DNA from: Euonymus europaeus
Lineage: Eukaryota; Streptophyta; Magnoliopsida; Celastrales; Celastraceae
Reading direction: 5' to 3'
Assembly: GCA_963580455.1 (NCBI GenBank)
Contig: OY756970.1
Span: 15,314,001 to 15,378,000, forward strand
Length of the DNA stretch: 64,000 nt
The notes under the pieces: model-generated
Told to the model about the DNA's origin: nothing
What the model saw: the letters and a program-made list of their open reading frames with translations, nothing else
Database searches by the model: none
Made by a program: the position numbers and the translations under genes
Shown here: positions 13,401 to 24,498 of the stretch, piece by piece
How the letters are laid out: each line of letters opens with the position of its first letter
How positions within the stretch are numbered: position 1 is the first letter of the stretch

Positions 13401-16400
13401 ATATATGAATGCATCCGAAGAAGATGGAAAATGGTGTACTACTTTAGAGTAGATGCTAATAATAACGTGTTATGGTGTCTCTGTTAATGTGAAAAGAGGA
13501 AAACAATTTTACACCTTCTGACTGCCTTTTTTCTCTCCCGCACATTCCTAGTAGAGTATAGCTGCATTAATTTTTGCTGATGCTGATAAATTGCCGCTAC
13601 AATTGGTTATGTGGTTATTTCAGGCCAGACTTCTGCACAATGTTCCTTATACTGAGGATGAGCGTCAAAATTTTAAGTTTATGATTCAAAGCAAGTTGTA
13701 CAGCTATATTGGCATACTTCTGGAGGGGCGAGAACAATTTGAGGAAGAAAGTTTGATTAGAAAGAGAAAAGGAAAATCTGATGATCAATGCGATCCTTCA
13801 GGTAAGATGCATTATTGTATTATTGATATTTCTTGTCTTTTGACCTGAAAATCAATGGCAGCTTTTGTTATTTGTGAATATTATGCTAGGACGTGATGAA
13901 TATGATACATAAAGCTTAATTTCCTGGCATTTATATGACTTTAAAGTACAGTAACTATTACCGTATTCGTGAACTTCTACATTCTGTTCCTGGCACAAAT
14001 TTTGCAAATTATCATAATCAGCATCTTAGGAACCAGCAAACAGTTTATAATGCATTGATTGCCATTTTTTTTTATCACTTCTTCCGAAATTGAACTTCAG
14101 TTTCTTGTTATATGGATTGAGATAATAACTCATTCTTACTTCTATTCTGTGAAAGAACTTTTCTTCCTTTGAACTAGGTGTGGCCTGGAACACGGTCTTT
14201 GTTTCGCTGAAAAAGATGAAAATAAGGACATAGAGAAGTAGTGTATTTTGTGGCTTGTGGGTTTTCTGTTGTGTTATGAAATTATAGAGAGCTATCATAA
14301 TTAGCATCGAAGGAGGCACTGGGCAATTTATAACACATTGATTCCCAATTTTTTGGAAATCTTCTGCTGAAATAAACATTTGGCTTTGTGCTATCAAGTT
14401 TTGTGTATTAAGATAATTCTTCCTTTTGAACTAGGTGGACCTGGAAAATGTCTTTATATTTTCATGAAAGGATGACAATGAGAATCATAGAGAATTGGTA
14501 CATGTTGTGGCTTGTGGCTCTGGAGTTCATTTTTCTGTGAAATATGAAATTTGAACAGTTTGTTCAATGAAATTTGCTTATACTTTTCTTGTGATTTTTT
14601 TTGGTACTATTGGAGAACTGGTAGTTTTCACAATATTTTTTTTGAATGATTCACTCGCTAAAAGCTTAAAATCAGCTAGTTATGTTCTGTTCTGTTCTTC
14701 ATTATTTGCTTACTGCTGCAGTATACAAATATTTTTTGTGCAAGGTAGTGGCTGGCTTTGTATTTTCGTTTTTATCTTGTTTTTTGAATTTCTTTGATGA
14801 TGATGATGATGATGATGATTCTTTGAACTTTAAAGTACTGAAATTTCAAGAACTTCAATAGAGTCTGAACAGTTTGACATGCAGCATGAGTACTATACTT
14901 TATGAACGGCTGAAGTCTGAAATTGGTTCTGCATCGACAGATAAAATGGACCAGAAGGACAATAATACAATTTATTCAATTGGCCCAAAACTGAAAGCTT
15001 TTGCAGATTGGCTTCTCAAAGTTATGGCGTCTGGTAATTTAGAAGCCGTATTTCCAGCAGCCAGTCGCGAATATGCTCCATTTGTTGAGGAATTGTGGAA
15101 GGATAAAGCTTTTCAAGCCACATACAATCGAAGGGATGAATTAGAAATGCTATCCAGAGTTGCTACTTATTTCCTAGAGAGGGTGAGCTCCTGCGACTGT
15201 TTTTCTATGCAAATTTTGTCAGCATAAAACCGGGGTTTCCTTATGATTCTTAGTTTGTTTCTTCAATATATACTGCTCAACAATAATCAATCGGTTATTC
15301 ATGTTTAGCTACATTTCTTGTGCCATATCCTCGAGAATTACAGTTAACATGTGTAAGTTTTACAATTTAGTCGATATTTCCTGCCTTTACACAAGTTATA
15401 ATGGATTTCTTGTCAGTTATGTGCTGGTTGATAATATAGCATAAATGTGAATTTGTCCAGTACTAACAATTTGGCTTAACCATAATTTGAACCTCTGCTT
15501 CTTTTTTCTATCAATTATTTCAAGCTTGAAAAGGGTGGAGGCACTGAATTGGTTTGTCAACATTTATTGATTGCTTAATTTGGGTCCGCTCAACTGACAG
15601 GATTGTGTTTGATTTTTTGCTGAACCAAGGAGGCAATATATGAAAATGTTAAACATGTAAAATATGGCTCTTATTATATGAAATGCTACATAGAAAGTAA
15701 ATCAATTATGATTCTTACTATTAGCACTAATTTAGTAGCATCTCTTTTGATAGTATTTTTTGATCTTTGATGTTACTTATTCCTAGGCTGTGGAGATTTC
15801 AAGGCCAGACTATGAGCCGTCTGATATGGACATCTTGTATGCTGAGGGAACCACCTCATCGAAAGGGGTTCCTTGCTTGGAATTCGAGCTTCCCAATTCA
15901 GCACAGATGGAGCTTGCTGATACTGCTCTTTTTAATGATTCGGTAATGAGGTTAGTTGGCATCTGATGATCATTTATTTCTGATGTATGGTCGCTATTAG
16001 AAGTTAATTTGCAAGAAACAGATTCCTAGGCACTTTTATGCTGAGTCAAGCAGCAATCATTTCGATATTGACTTTCATTATTGATGTTTATCTGGGAAAC
16101 TTTGAATTTGGCAAAAACAGGTTGACATTTGTGCTGAGTACAAAACAAATCTTGTTTATCCATTCTCATGCCTATGGAGAGGAATAAAAGTTAATATATA
16201 CTTTGTTCTAGCTTAACTTCTTATTGACATATGTTTCCGCCAGCTTTCTCCATTGTTATCTGTGACAAATATGCTTCTTATGACTTTGGATGTGAAGCAT
16301 GTTTCTTGATCTAACAAGTAACAACCATATTCGCAGGTACCAACTCATTAGGGTCCATCCAAGAAACCTTGGAGAAAACTGCAAGTGGTTGGAGATGTTC

Positions 16401-16919
16401 GAAGATGTTGATGTTGTCATGTTTTGTGTGTCCTTGACAGACTACAACGAATTTGTTGAAGACAGTAGAGGAGTTACTGTAAACAAAATGATGGCAACCA
16501 AGCAGCTACTGGAAAGCATAGTCAATCATCCAACCTTTGATGGGAAAGACTACCTGTTAATACTCAACAAGTTTGACCTGCTGGAAGAAATGATTGAACA
16601 GGTACCGCTCACTCAATGTGAATGGTTTCACGACTTCAGTCCAGTGATTAGCCCAAATCAGATCATCAGCGGTAGCAGTAATATGAACCCTGTTTTGGCT
16701 CATCGTGCTTTCCAATATATCGCGGTCAAATTCAAGAGATTCTTCCATTCTCTCACCGGCCGTAAGTTGTATGTTTCACTGGTTTCTGGGATGAAGCCTG
16801 TTACTGTTGATGAAGCTCTTAAATTTGCAAGGGAAATTATGATATGGAATGAAGTGGAACCCAATTACACCCTGAATGAAGCTTCTATAACTAGCATCGA
16901 GCATAGTACAACCTCATGA
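10499..16919 (+). CDS. XLG: extra-large GTP-binding protein (XLG1/2-like)
   Basis: This is a plant-specific G-alpha-related protein that works with G-beta/gamma dimers in defence and development signalling. Coding exons: 10499-11692, 11785-11922, 12011-12115, 12200-12373, 13624-13801, 14941-15182, 15787-15950, 16337-16919. The phases close to give 925 aa; the family is about 850-900. Residues 1-60 carry the conserved XLG start ([12 protein letters not shown], then [11 protein letters not shown]). Residues 262-310 form a Cys-rich zinc-binding-like region (CYRC...CIVC...CFNC...CITC). The G-alpha-like part follows: the P-loop position (about 525) reads GYRKSGTST, lacking the usual lysine; NKFD, the G4 box, is at about 809. 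The G3 region is degenerate (LGENCKW). ATG 10499 is the first methionine in frame; the frame is open a few codons upstream without another. Whether it is XLG1 or XLG2 cannot be settled here. Confidence 0.93.
14013..14560 (+). repeat. imperfect tandem duplication in XLG intron 5
   Basis: Two units of about 270 bp lie head to tail: about 14013-14285 and 14290-14560. Both share ATCATAATNAGCATC, CAATTTATAA-like, CATTGATT, CTTCCTTTTGAACTAGGTG and TTGTGGCTTGTGG blocks in the same order. Neither unit is open for translation, so it is an intronic duplication with considerable divergence. Confidence 0.75.
14794..14819 (+). repeat. (TGA)n microsatellite
   Basis: About eight consecutive TGA units lie in XLG intron 5, roughly 120 bp upstream of the exon-6 acceptor. 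Confidence 0.9.
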
Positions 16920-17472
16920 TTTTGTACGTTGAAAATGAATCAAATGCGGTATAGGAAGGAAGGGAAATTAAGGTCTGCTACTGTGCTTCTATTGACTAAA
17001 CTAACGTTCATATTCTTTTCTTTTTTGTGTATATTACGGATGCACAGAAAAGCAATCCATAGGAGAGGCAAATAGACATTGGTGATGCTTGTAACACCTA
17101 GTAAAGCACAACTTTTTGCAAGTAATTGTTAGAATACGCGTGACATCATGTGGAATATTCTAGGCTGGTCTTGAACTAAAAAAGTCTAGAAAAGTATATG
17201 TATATATGTGTGTTTCTCTGTTGTACTGTGTAATTGTTAGAAAAGAAAAGAAAAAAGGGGTTTCTAGTTCCAATCATCTATTTTTACTCTCTCCCTTCCA
17301 CTAGAAGGTTATAAATGGTATTGAAGCTCTCTTGATCTTACCGAACTTGTGTGAGTCTCCTTGTGCCACCATCGTCTTTAGGGTTGATAGGTGATGGGTG
17401 GTGGTGACAAACTTTGTTCATACCCCTTCTGTTCCAAAAAATTTTATAACCGCATGTGTTTTTTTTTTCATG
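16917..17472 (+). repeat. XLG 3' flank, copy A of a direct repeat
   Basis: From TTTGTACGTTGAAAATGAAT (just after the XLG stop) to the poly-T before 17473, this segment recurs at 18296-18870 with high identity and few indels. It contains the XLG 3' UTR (16920-17126) followed by an LTR-like unit (17127-17313, TGTTAGAATA start) and a degenerate initiator-tRNA primer-binding site, TGGTATTGAAGCTC, at 17316-17329. Confidence 0.85.
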
Positions 17473-17473
17473 G

Positions 17474-18289
17474 GGAGAAATATCGGATTAACCCCTAAAG
17501 TTACATTTTTGGGTCATTTTTGTACCAGATTTTTTTTTTCAGGTCAAATCAACTCTTCAACTTTTCAAAATGGATCACGTTAGCCTTTGGAGCCAAAAGC
17601 TTTTTTAAAAAAGAAATTAAAATTAATGTGGGGTAATTAAGCCCTTATACTTTAAAAAAATGGGACAAAAAAGCCCTCTATTGTTATGGATATTAGTTCA
17701 ATAACACCCATAATAAAAAAGTAAAAAAAAAACTAAAATCTTTCATCTTCTCTGATTCCATGTTCTCTGTTATCTGTCGTGTCAGCTTCCGTCGTCGCCG
17801 TATTTATTTCCTTCGTCGAATCGTCATCTGATGACCAGAGGTCATGTGCTTCACTTTCAGTTTCAAATAGACAATTTAGCTCCGACATTATGGACGGTAA
17901 TGGATGAGATCCAAAAGCAATCTATTTCAAGACTCAGCAGGAAACTAAATTAGTTCCTAATATGATGAGATTGTTATCTCATCGGTGGTGGTGGTGACGA
18001 AGATCAGCAATTAGATATTACGGGTGTTATTGAACCAATATTCATAACAATATAGACTTTTTTGCCTCATTTTTTTAAGGATAAGAGCTTAGTTGTCCCA
18101 TGTTGATTTTTTTTTAAAAAAAAAAAATCCACGTCAGTAGACTAACGGCCACGTCAACATATTTTGACGAAATTTGACTCCAAACGTTACCCATTTTGAA
18201 AAATTGGAGGGTCAATTTGACCTTAAAAAAAGTTCAGAGGCCAAAATGGTCCAAAAAAACAACTTTAGGGGCTAATCTGATACTTCTCC
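17474..18289. mobile_element. foldback TIR element (MULE-type MITE candidate)
   Basis: The left end GGAGAAATATCGGATTAACC and the reverse complement of the right end GGAGAAGTATCAGATTAGCC match, and the match runs inward for well over 100 bp on each side, including GGTCAAAT, TTTCAAAATGG and the inner AATAACACCC / GGGTGTTATT pair. No transposase frame is present. Long TIRs suggest a Mutator-like non-autonomous element, but no clean 9-bp target duplication is seen, so the family is inferred. Confidence 0.7.
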
Positions 18290-18295
18290 TCAGAA

Positions 18296-18870
18296 GTTTG
18301 TACGTTGAAAATGAATCAAATGTTGAATATATAGGAAGGAAGGGAAATTAAGGTCTGCTACTTTGCTTCTATTAACTAAACTAATGTTGTTAATATTCTT
18401 TTCTTTTTTGCGTATATTACAGATGCATAAAAAAGCAATTCATAGGAGAGGCAAATACACATTGGTGATGCTTGTAACACATAGTAAAGCAGAACTTTTT
18501 GCAAGTAATTGTTAGAATACGCGTGTGACATTATGTGGAATATTCTAGACTGGTCTTGGATTAGAAAAGTCTAGAAAAGTATATGTATATATATATTTGT
18601 GTGTGTGTATGTATTTCTGTTGTACTGCGTAATTGTTAGAAAAGAAAAAAAAGGGTTTCTAGTTCCAATCGTCTATTTTTACTCTCCCCTTTCCACTAGA
18701 AGGTTATAAGTGGTATTGAAGCTCTCTTGATCTTACCGGACTTGTGAGAGTCTCCTTGTGCCACCATCGTCCTTAGGATTGATGGGTGATGGGTGGTGGT
18801 GACAAACTTTGTTCATAACCCTTTTGTTCCAAAAAATTCTATAACGCGCATGTGTATTTTTTTCTTCATG
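18296..18870 (+). repeat. XLG 3' flank, copy B of a direct repeat
   Basis: It repeats 16917-17472 almost block for block (TTTGTACGTTGAAAATGAAT, AGGAAGGAAGGGAAATTAAG, the TGTTAGAATA LTR start and the TGGTATTGAA site). The foldback element at 17474-18289 lies exactly between the two copies. Copy B continues beyond copy A's end into the internal part of the short LTR element. Confidence 0.85.
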
Positions 18871-20118
18871 TGTTAATTGAACAGTTGAAGATTGCCTATG
18901 TCTCAATACTGTGTTTCTATGATAATCCATCTTCAAACAATTTAACTCCTTAAGATTAATATCATTGTTGGAGGTTTTTTTGACAAAAGCCTTGTCAAAG
19001 ACCAATTTCTATGGTCCTGTGTTTTCTCAAAAAAATAGCATTGATATATTTGAGCATCGCGGTGATCTCTCTGTGTCTCTATTTTTGATGAAGAATTCGT
19101 CAAGGATTGGCAGAAGCTTAAGTGGTGGACTGGTGGTGTTCACTGTGTATGTGTATACCCTATTGGAATTTTAGGGTTGTGTCTATGCTTGTTTTGACGA
19201 CGAAATATCTTCATCTGGTTACAACCCCGGTGCTATGTATGATGGCTTCTTTTGTTGTTAATTTTTGTGTGTCTAGAGACCGTTGAGGAAGCGCTTGATT
19301 ATTGAAGTTTTTAGTGGTGAAGAGGGGCTTTGATGATGAGACTGTGTAGACCATAAGAGGGCTGCTTTTTGGCTTTGTTGTGCCCTTTTCTTATCCTATA
19401 AGTCAAATTTCTCCAACTATTGTTCTACTATCACAACTGTTTGTAAAATCAAGGTTGTGGCAGTACTGTGTGTTCATTTAAAATGATGATAGATGAGAGA
19501 AGCAGTGAGTTAATGATATTTGGAGGGCTAGTTTTATGGAGAACCTGTGAGGTTACAGGTGAGTGGAATCCTCCGGTAAAAGCTACGATGTTGCCAACCT
19601 GTGTGATGGTTTTTGATGTTCTGATCTGTTGGTGATGCAAGCAGTCATGTGTGTTTTGAAGAGTATTTTTGATGGAGGAAAGTAAGAGGAGGCGTGTGAA
19701 GAATGGTTGAGTTGTGTCAAAAAATCGTAAGGAAGTCTTTTTTTTTTCTTTTTCCAGTAGAAAAGGTAATAGGGTGGCTTGTGTGTTGAATTTGGGTTTC
19801 AATGTGTGTATTCTTGCATGCTGTATTTTGTGGTGAAGCTAACTGTTTACCACCCAGTTGATAATTTCCCTGGTTTAGCAAACTCAAGTTGTTTTTGTAT
19901 GCCAATTTATGTTTGAGGCAGAGTGTTAGAATATACATGTGCAACCATGTGTGTCACATTATGTGGAATATTCTAGATTGATCTTAGATTAGAAAAGTAT
20001 AGAAAAGTTTGTGTATATATGTGTATTGCTGCTGTATTGTGCAATTGTTAGAAAAGGGAAAAATGATTTTCTAGTTCCAATCTTCTCTTTACTCTCTCCC
20101 TTCCTCTAGAAGCTTACA
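18510..20118 (+). mobile_element. short non-coding LTR element (TRIM/LARD-like)
   Basis: The 5' LTR is about 18510-18708 (TGTTAGAATACGCG start) and the 3' LTR about 19924-20118 (TGTTAGAATATACATG start, CTTACA end). They share TGTGGAATATTCTAGA, GAAAAGT, AATTGTTAGAAAA, TTTCTAGTTCCAATC and ACTCTC blocks. A primer-binding-site-like TGGTATTGAAGCTC follows the 5' LTR at 18711, and a purine tract TTGAGGCAGAG precedes the 3' LTR. GTAAT before the 5' LTR and ATAAT after the 3' LTR agree at four of five bases, like a target duplication. The 1.2-kb interior has no credible coding frame. Confidence 0.7.
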
Positions 20119-20380
20119 ATAATGAAAAATGAAGGCCCATTTGTCATTGCAGAATAGCAATTGCTCAATCACCATGATCATTGTATGCATATCCATTGAA
20201 ATTTTGCAGACACAACTTTTAGAGGAAGAGGTCTTTCATCCAATCCTAGGTACCATACAAGCCATTAATTGATGTACCACGAAAAGTAAAAACACCATTG
20301 TTGATATTTTGATGTCCAATGTAGAGTTGAATTACTGTTTGATTTGAAAGATTTTATCAACATGTTAATTGAAAACTAAT
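20119..20380. other. intergenic, nothing recognised
   Basis: AT-rich sequence between the short LTR element and the next repeat. No open frame, RNA gene or repeat signature is seen. Confidence 0.4.
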
Positions 20381-20605
20381 GCATTGTTTGGGAAGCAGGA
20401 GGAGAGGGGAAGAAAAATTTGAGGGGAACAGAAAATTGAGGGGAGGGGAAAGGAAGTAAATTTTATCTTTTCTTCTTTGGATACTAGAAAAGTAGGGGAA
20501 TGGAAAGTGAAAATATATATTTTTTATAATTTGTAAGATTGATATAAATTTATCATGTTACCATTGATATAAATTTATATATGTATTATTATATATTTAT
20601 TTTAT
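20381..20605 (-). mobile_element. partial MITE interrupted by the copia LTR
   Basis: It starts GCATTGTTTGGG, followed by GGAGGAGAGGGG-type purines and then TTTGTAAGATTGATATAAAT and TTGATATAAAT. The reverse complement of 34100-34317 gives the same order of blocks, so this is part of the same family in the opposite orientation. It stops at 20605, where the minus-strand copia LTR (TGTAAAACAAG) begins. Confidence 0.55.
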
Positions 20606-23289
20606 TGTAAAACAAGCTCAGAATATTCATAAAATCAAGATAAAAGAAATTATTATTTAAGAATAATATTTAAAATAATAATTAAAGAGGAATTTAGAGA
20701 GAAAGATTGCAAGAGATAAATAGTAATGTGAAATAATGATTTTCTTCACTTGATATGTATTTTCATTTCAGTAAACTTGTATTTATATATAATTAGTATA
20801 CAACAACCAAATTAATAGTTTAAGCACATCTTAAATAGCCTCCTCAAACTACTAATGATACAGGTTTAACGACCTCATAAGTAGCCTCCAAAATGCACTA
20901 ATAAAGTGTTCTTAATTAGCCTCCAAATATATGAATACAGTGGTCATGCACTAATCTATTGTTAATATCATAATACTTTCCCTTAGATGACCACGTATAC
21001 ATAAAATGTGTATCGTTAAAACCTTACTAAGGAAAAACCTAGTGGAATAAAAACCTAAATGAAGGAAAAATGTAATATCCCGAAAAACAATAAAATAAAT
21101 AAATAAATAAAACAAAATAAAATGATTTTTAGAATTTTATATTTTTAATAAATACTACATATTATTAGAAAAATATTGACGCAAGAATCATCAGAATCGG
21201 AGTTGAATTAGATTTGTTACGAATTTTAGAAGTTTAAGTAAATATTAGGGAAGTAAAGGGGCAAAGTTGTCATTTCACCGGAAAAATCTGGCATAAACAA
21301 GATTTTTCCGGCAAAAATCTGGGTAGAACGTGAGAGAGGTGGGAGGAGGTTTTTGAAATGGATTTTGAGTGTTTGTAGTCCAATTGAGGCGTGTGAGGTA
21401 TCGAATCGAAGCTTGTGGAGAGAGGAGCAAAACCCAACCAGAATCGTCGTCATCGGACCACCACAGGCGGCGGAATCAGCCGGCAAAGTTTCGGTTTCCG
21501 ACAAGTTGACCGGGTTGACTTTTACATAGTTGACCGAGTTGACCGGGTTGACTTTTACCCGAGTTGACTTTGACCGAGTTTGACTATTTGACCCGAGTTG
21601 ACTTTGACCGGGTTTGACTATTTGACTGTTGACTTTTGGTTCAATTTTCTGTATTTTGACTGTCGCGTATATGTATCCGTATTTCAATGCAGGAGGTTGA
21701 TTTGAGGTTTTCGGATTGGGATTTCGAACGTACTACAGATTAGCGTAGCCGACATTTCAGGTAGGGATTCTGGCCTACTTCTTATTTGGGGTTCCGGGGG
21801 TTCCGTATTCGACGGACTCCTATTTGTCTATTGGTGTGAAATTCCCGGAGGTTTGGAATTTCTCTGTTTCTACTCTTATTTGATTTATTTCCGCAATTGC
21901 AATTTGTTATGATTATATGTTGTTTGTTTGGAGGTATATGTACGACTGGCGGCATTTTTGTTCATCGTATCTCATGCGGGGCCCACTATCTTGGTGGGGC
22001 CCACTTATCCTCCTATGGGGCAGTTTTTGGTGCGTCCCATAGGTTATAATGTATTTCACCTCAGAACAATGCAGCCCAAAGAAGAAAACGATTGGCTAAC
22101 ATTTGGTCTTAATTTTAATATAAGTCAATTAAACACGCACAAAAAACTGGGGCAGTTTTTTGGTGCGAACTCTACCTTATCACGTATCTTACTTCGGAAA
22201 GATTTCAGTCTATTGATAAAGGAATAAAGGGGCAAATATAAAAGGTTTAAAGACTCTCTCATAGATTTGATCATTGTTAATTGGATGTACACCAAAACTG
22301 GGGCAGTTTTGGTGCAATTTTTGACTTGTCACATACTTCATCTTTGAAATGTTCAGCTTGCTTGTATTTTCTTTACATATACCTAAAAAAAAAAAAAATT
22401 CTTTCATCACTCATCATTATCAATTAAATATAATCAGATTATTAATTTCTTCAGCTATGCTACTCGTATTCCTCCATTTTCATATTTCAATATTCCAAAA
22501 GGTTTTTCATTCATTTTCAATAGTTGACATGCAGGGCCGTATTATTTAATTTATCATTGATGAAGTGGCTAGAGGAAATTGGACGAGTGCATTAACATTA
22601 CTTTTAATAAGAAATTGATGAATATTAGTATCCTAAATTCGAAAAGATTTGAATGAAGAACTTATGGTTGAAGCAAGTATTATTAGAAGAGGGATAATCC
22701 CAATAAAAAAAGAGCAAAAGAAGTTTGAATGAACAAATAATTTTGAACTGAGAAGTACATGCACGTGCAAGTTTTAAATAAAAATAGATAGTGATTGAGA
22801 AAGAAAAAGTAGGAAAGAGTTTGAGATTATATCTAATAAGTTGCTAATGTGGTGCGCAAAAATAAATAAATAAATAAAGATTTTTAGCGGAAGTTGTAAA
22901 CTATTCGTTTTCTCGATTTAGAGTTTAGAACATTCTTGTTTCAAGTTGTTCATGTATGTGCTATCCTCATAACTAGTCATACACTCTTATTATATCATCT
23001 TCTTATAAATATTTTGATATTATTCATTCGTGACCCTTGAGTGTTCTATTATTCTCTTCAGATATCTTCTCATCTTTCCTATGCGTAGCCATATTATTAA
23101 GCTTAAATTATGACAAAGTGTGCCAAAACGCTACGCTAAGTCAAGAATTTGAACAGAAAGCAGTGTGACAAGATGGATGATCGCATGAGCGTATTAGAAG
23201 GCAGAGAGTCTATTATAAAAATAAATAAAAAAAAACAAGAATAATTTTTTTTTCTTCCCAACGAGTTCATCCATATCATTATATTATGC

Positions 23290-24330
23290 GATTAAACTTC
23301 GGATTTGCACAGGCCCAATTTTGAGTTAAGCGTCAGGACAAATTATATCATTATAGGCTCAATTTTGGATTAAAATGTTTTCATTTTGGATTAAATCATT
23401 TTTTACTTTTAGGTTCATCATATGAATTAAAAGGCTTTAAATTTTGGATTATTTTTAATCATGAATTATCGCGTGGGTTAAAATATTTTTACAAGCAGAT
23501 TAAAGTGTCCTTATTTTTGGGTTCATCATGAAAATTAAAATCTCTCATTTTTAGATTAAATTATTTTTAAACCTTGGACTATCATGTGGATTAGAATGTT
23601 TTTACCTTCAGGTTAAATTGTTTTCAATCTTGCAGATTAAAATTGTTTTTAAAATATTTTCAATTTTGGTTTATTCTACAGAATAAAATACCTTTAATTT
23701 TGGGTTAAAATATTTTTATCTTGGACTAAAAGTATCATGTAGATTAAATTTTTTTTCAATCTTGGGTAAAATATTTTACAGATTAAAATCGACTGCAAAT
23801 TTTGAAATGAAGTATCATGTGAATTAAATGCGTCTTGCTGGTTAAAATTGTTTTCAATTTGGGTAAAAATTATCTCATGGACTAAAATTGTCTTCAATTT
23901 TGGATTAAAATATTTTGAATTATCATATGGATTGATTAAAGTTGGGAATTAAGATTATCATATGGATTGATTAAAGTTGGGAATTAAGATTGCTTGTGGA
24001 TTAAAATTGGCTTTCCGAATAAGAGTCGGCCTTTGGATTAAAGTTATGATTAAAGTTGAGGATTAAATCTTTTTTTGGGATTAAATTTGCTTTCGATTTT
24101 GGATCAAAATTGGGGATTATAATATTGAGTGGATTAAAATTACTTTAAAATATTGCGTGGATTAAAATTGCTTTTAATTTCGGATTTAAATTATTATGTA
24201 GATTAAACTTGAGGATAAAAATATGTTATTGCTTGAAAATTTGGTGGATTAAAGTTGTATTCAATTTTGGACTAAGTTATTTTGTGGGTTAAAGTCAGTC
24301 TTCAGTCTCAAGGTGAGATTACATTGTGAC
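23290..24330 (+). repeat. degenerate GGATTAAA-rich tandem tract
   Basis: For about 1 kb the plus strand repeats variants of TTTTGGATTAAAATTG and ATCATGTGGATTAAA at irregular spacings of about 20-60 bp. It lies just upstream of the purine tract and LTR of the Tat/Ogre-like fragment, a place where that lineage often carries 3' UTR tandem repeats. No coding frame is apparent. Confidence 0.7.
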
Positions 24331-24498
24331 ATGGATTAAATTTTGGGTTATGATGTTGCGGATTATCAAATAGATAAAATGTCTTATTTCGCACACTTGG
24401 AATATTGTCACATAATTTTAAAATTCACATTGTCAAAATTGGGATACAATACCTTTCCATGTCATTTACTACGTAAAAGTCTCGCAAAAGGGGGCAGC

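Noticed and set aside
14880..14945. Apparent frameshift in XLG between exons 5 and 6
   Set aside because: The acceptor at 14939-14940 restores phase and gives a product that fits the XLG family, so no lesion is needed.
21505..21630. Repeated GTTGACCGGGTTGAC units as a CRISPR-like array or protein repeat
   Set aside because: Spacing is irregular, the genome is plant nuclear, and the repeats lie inside a Ty3-type LTR. The open frame there is a by-product.
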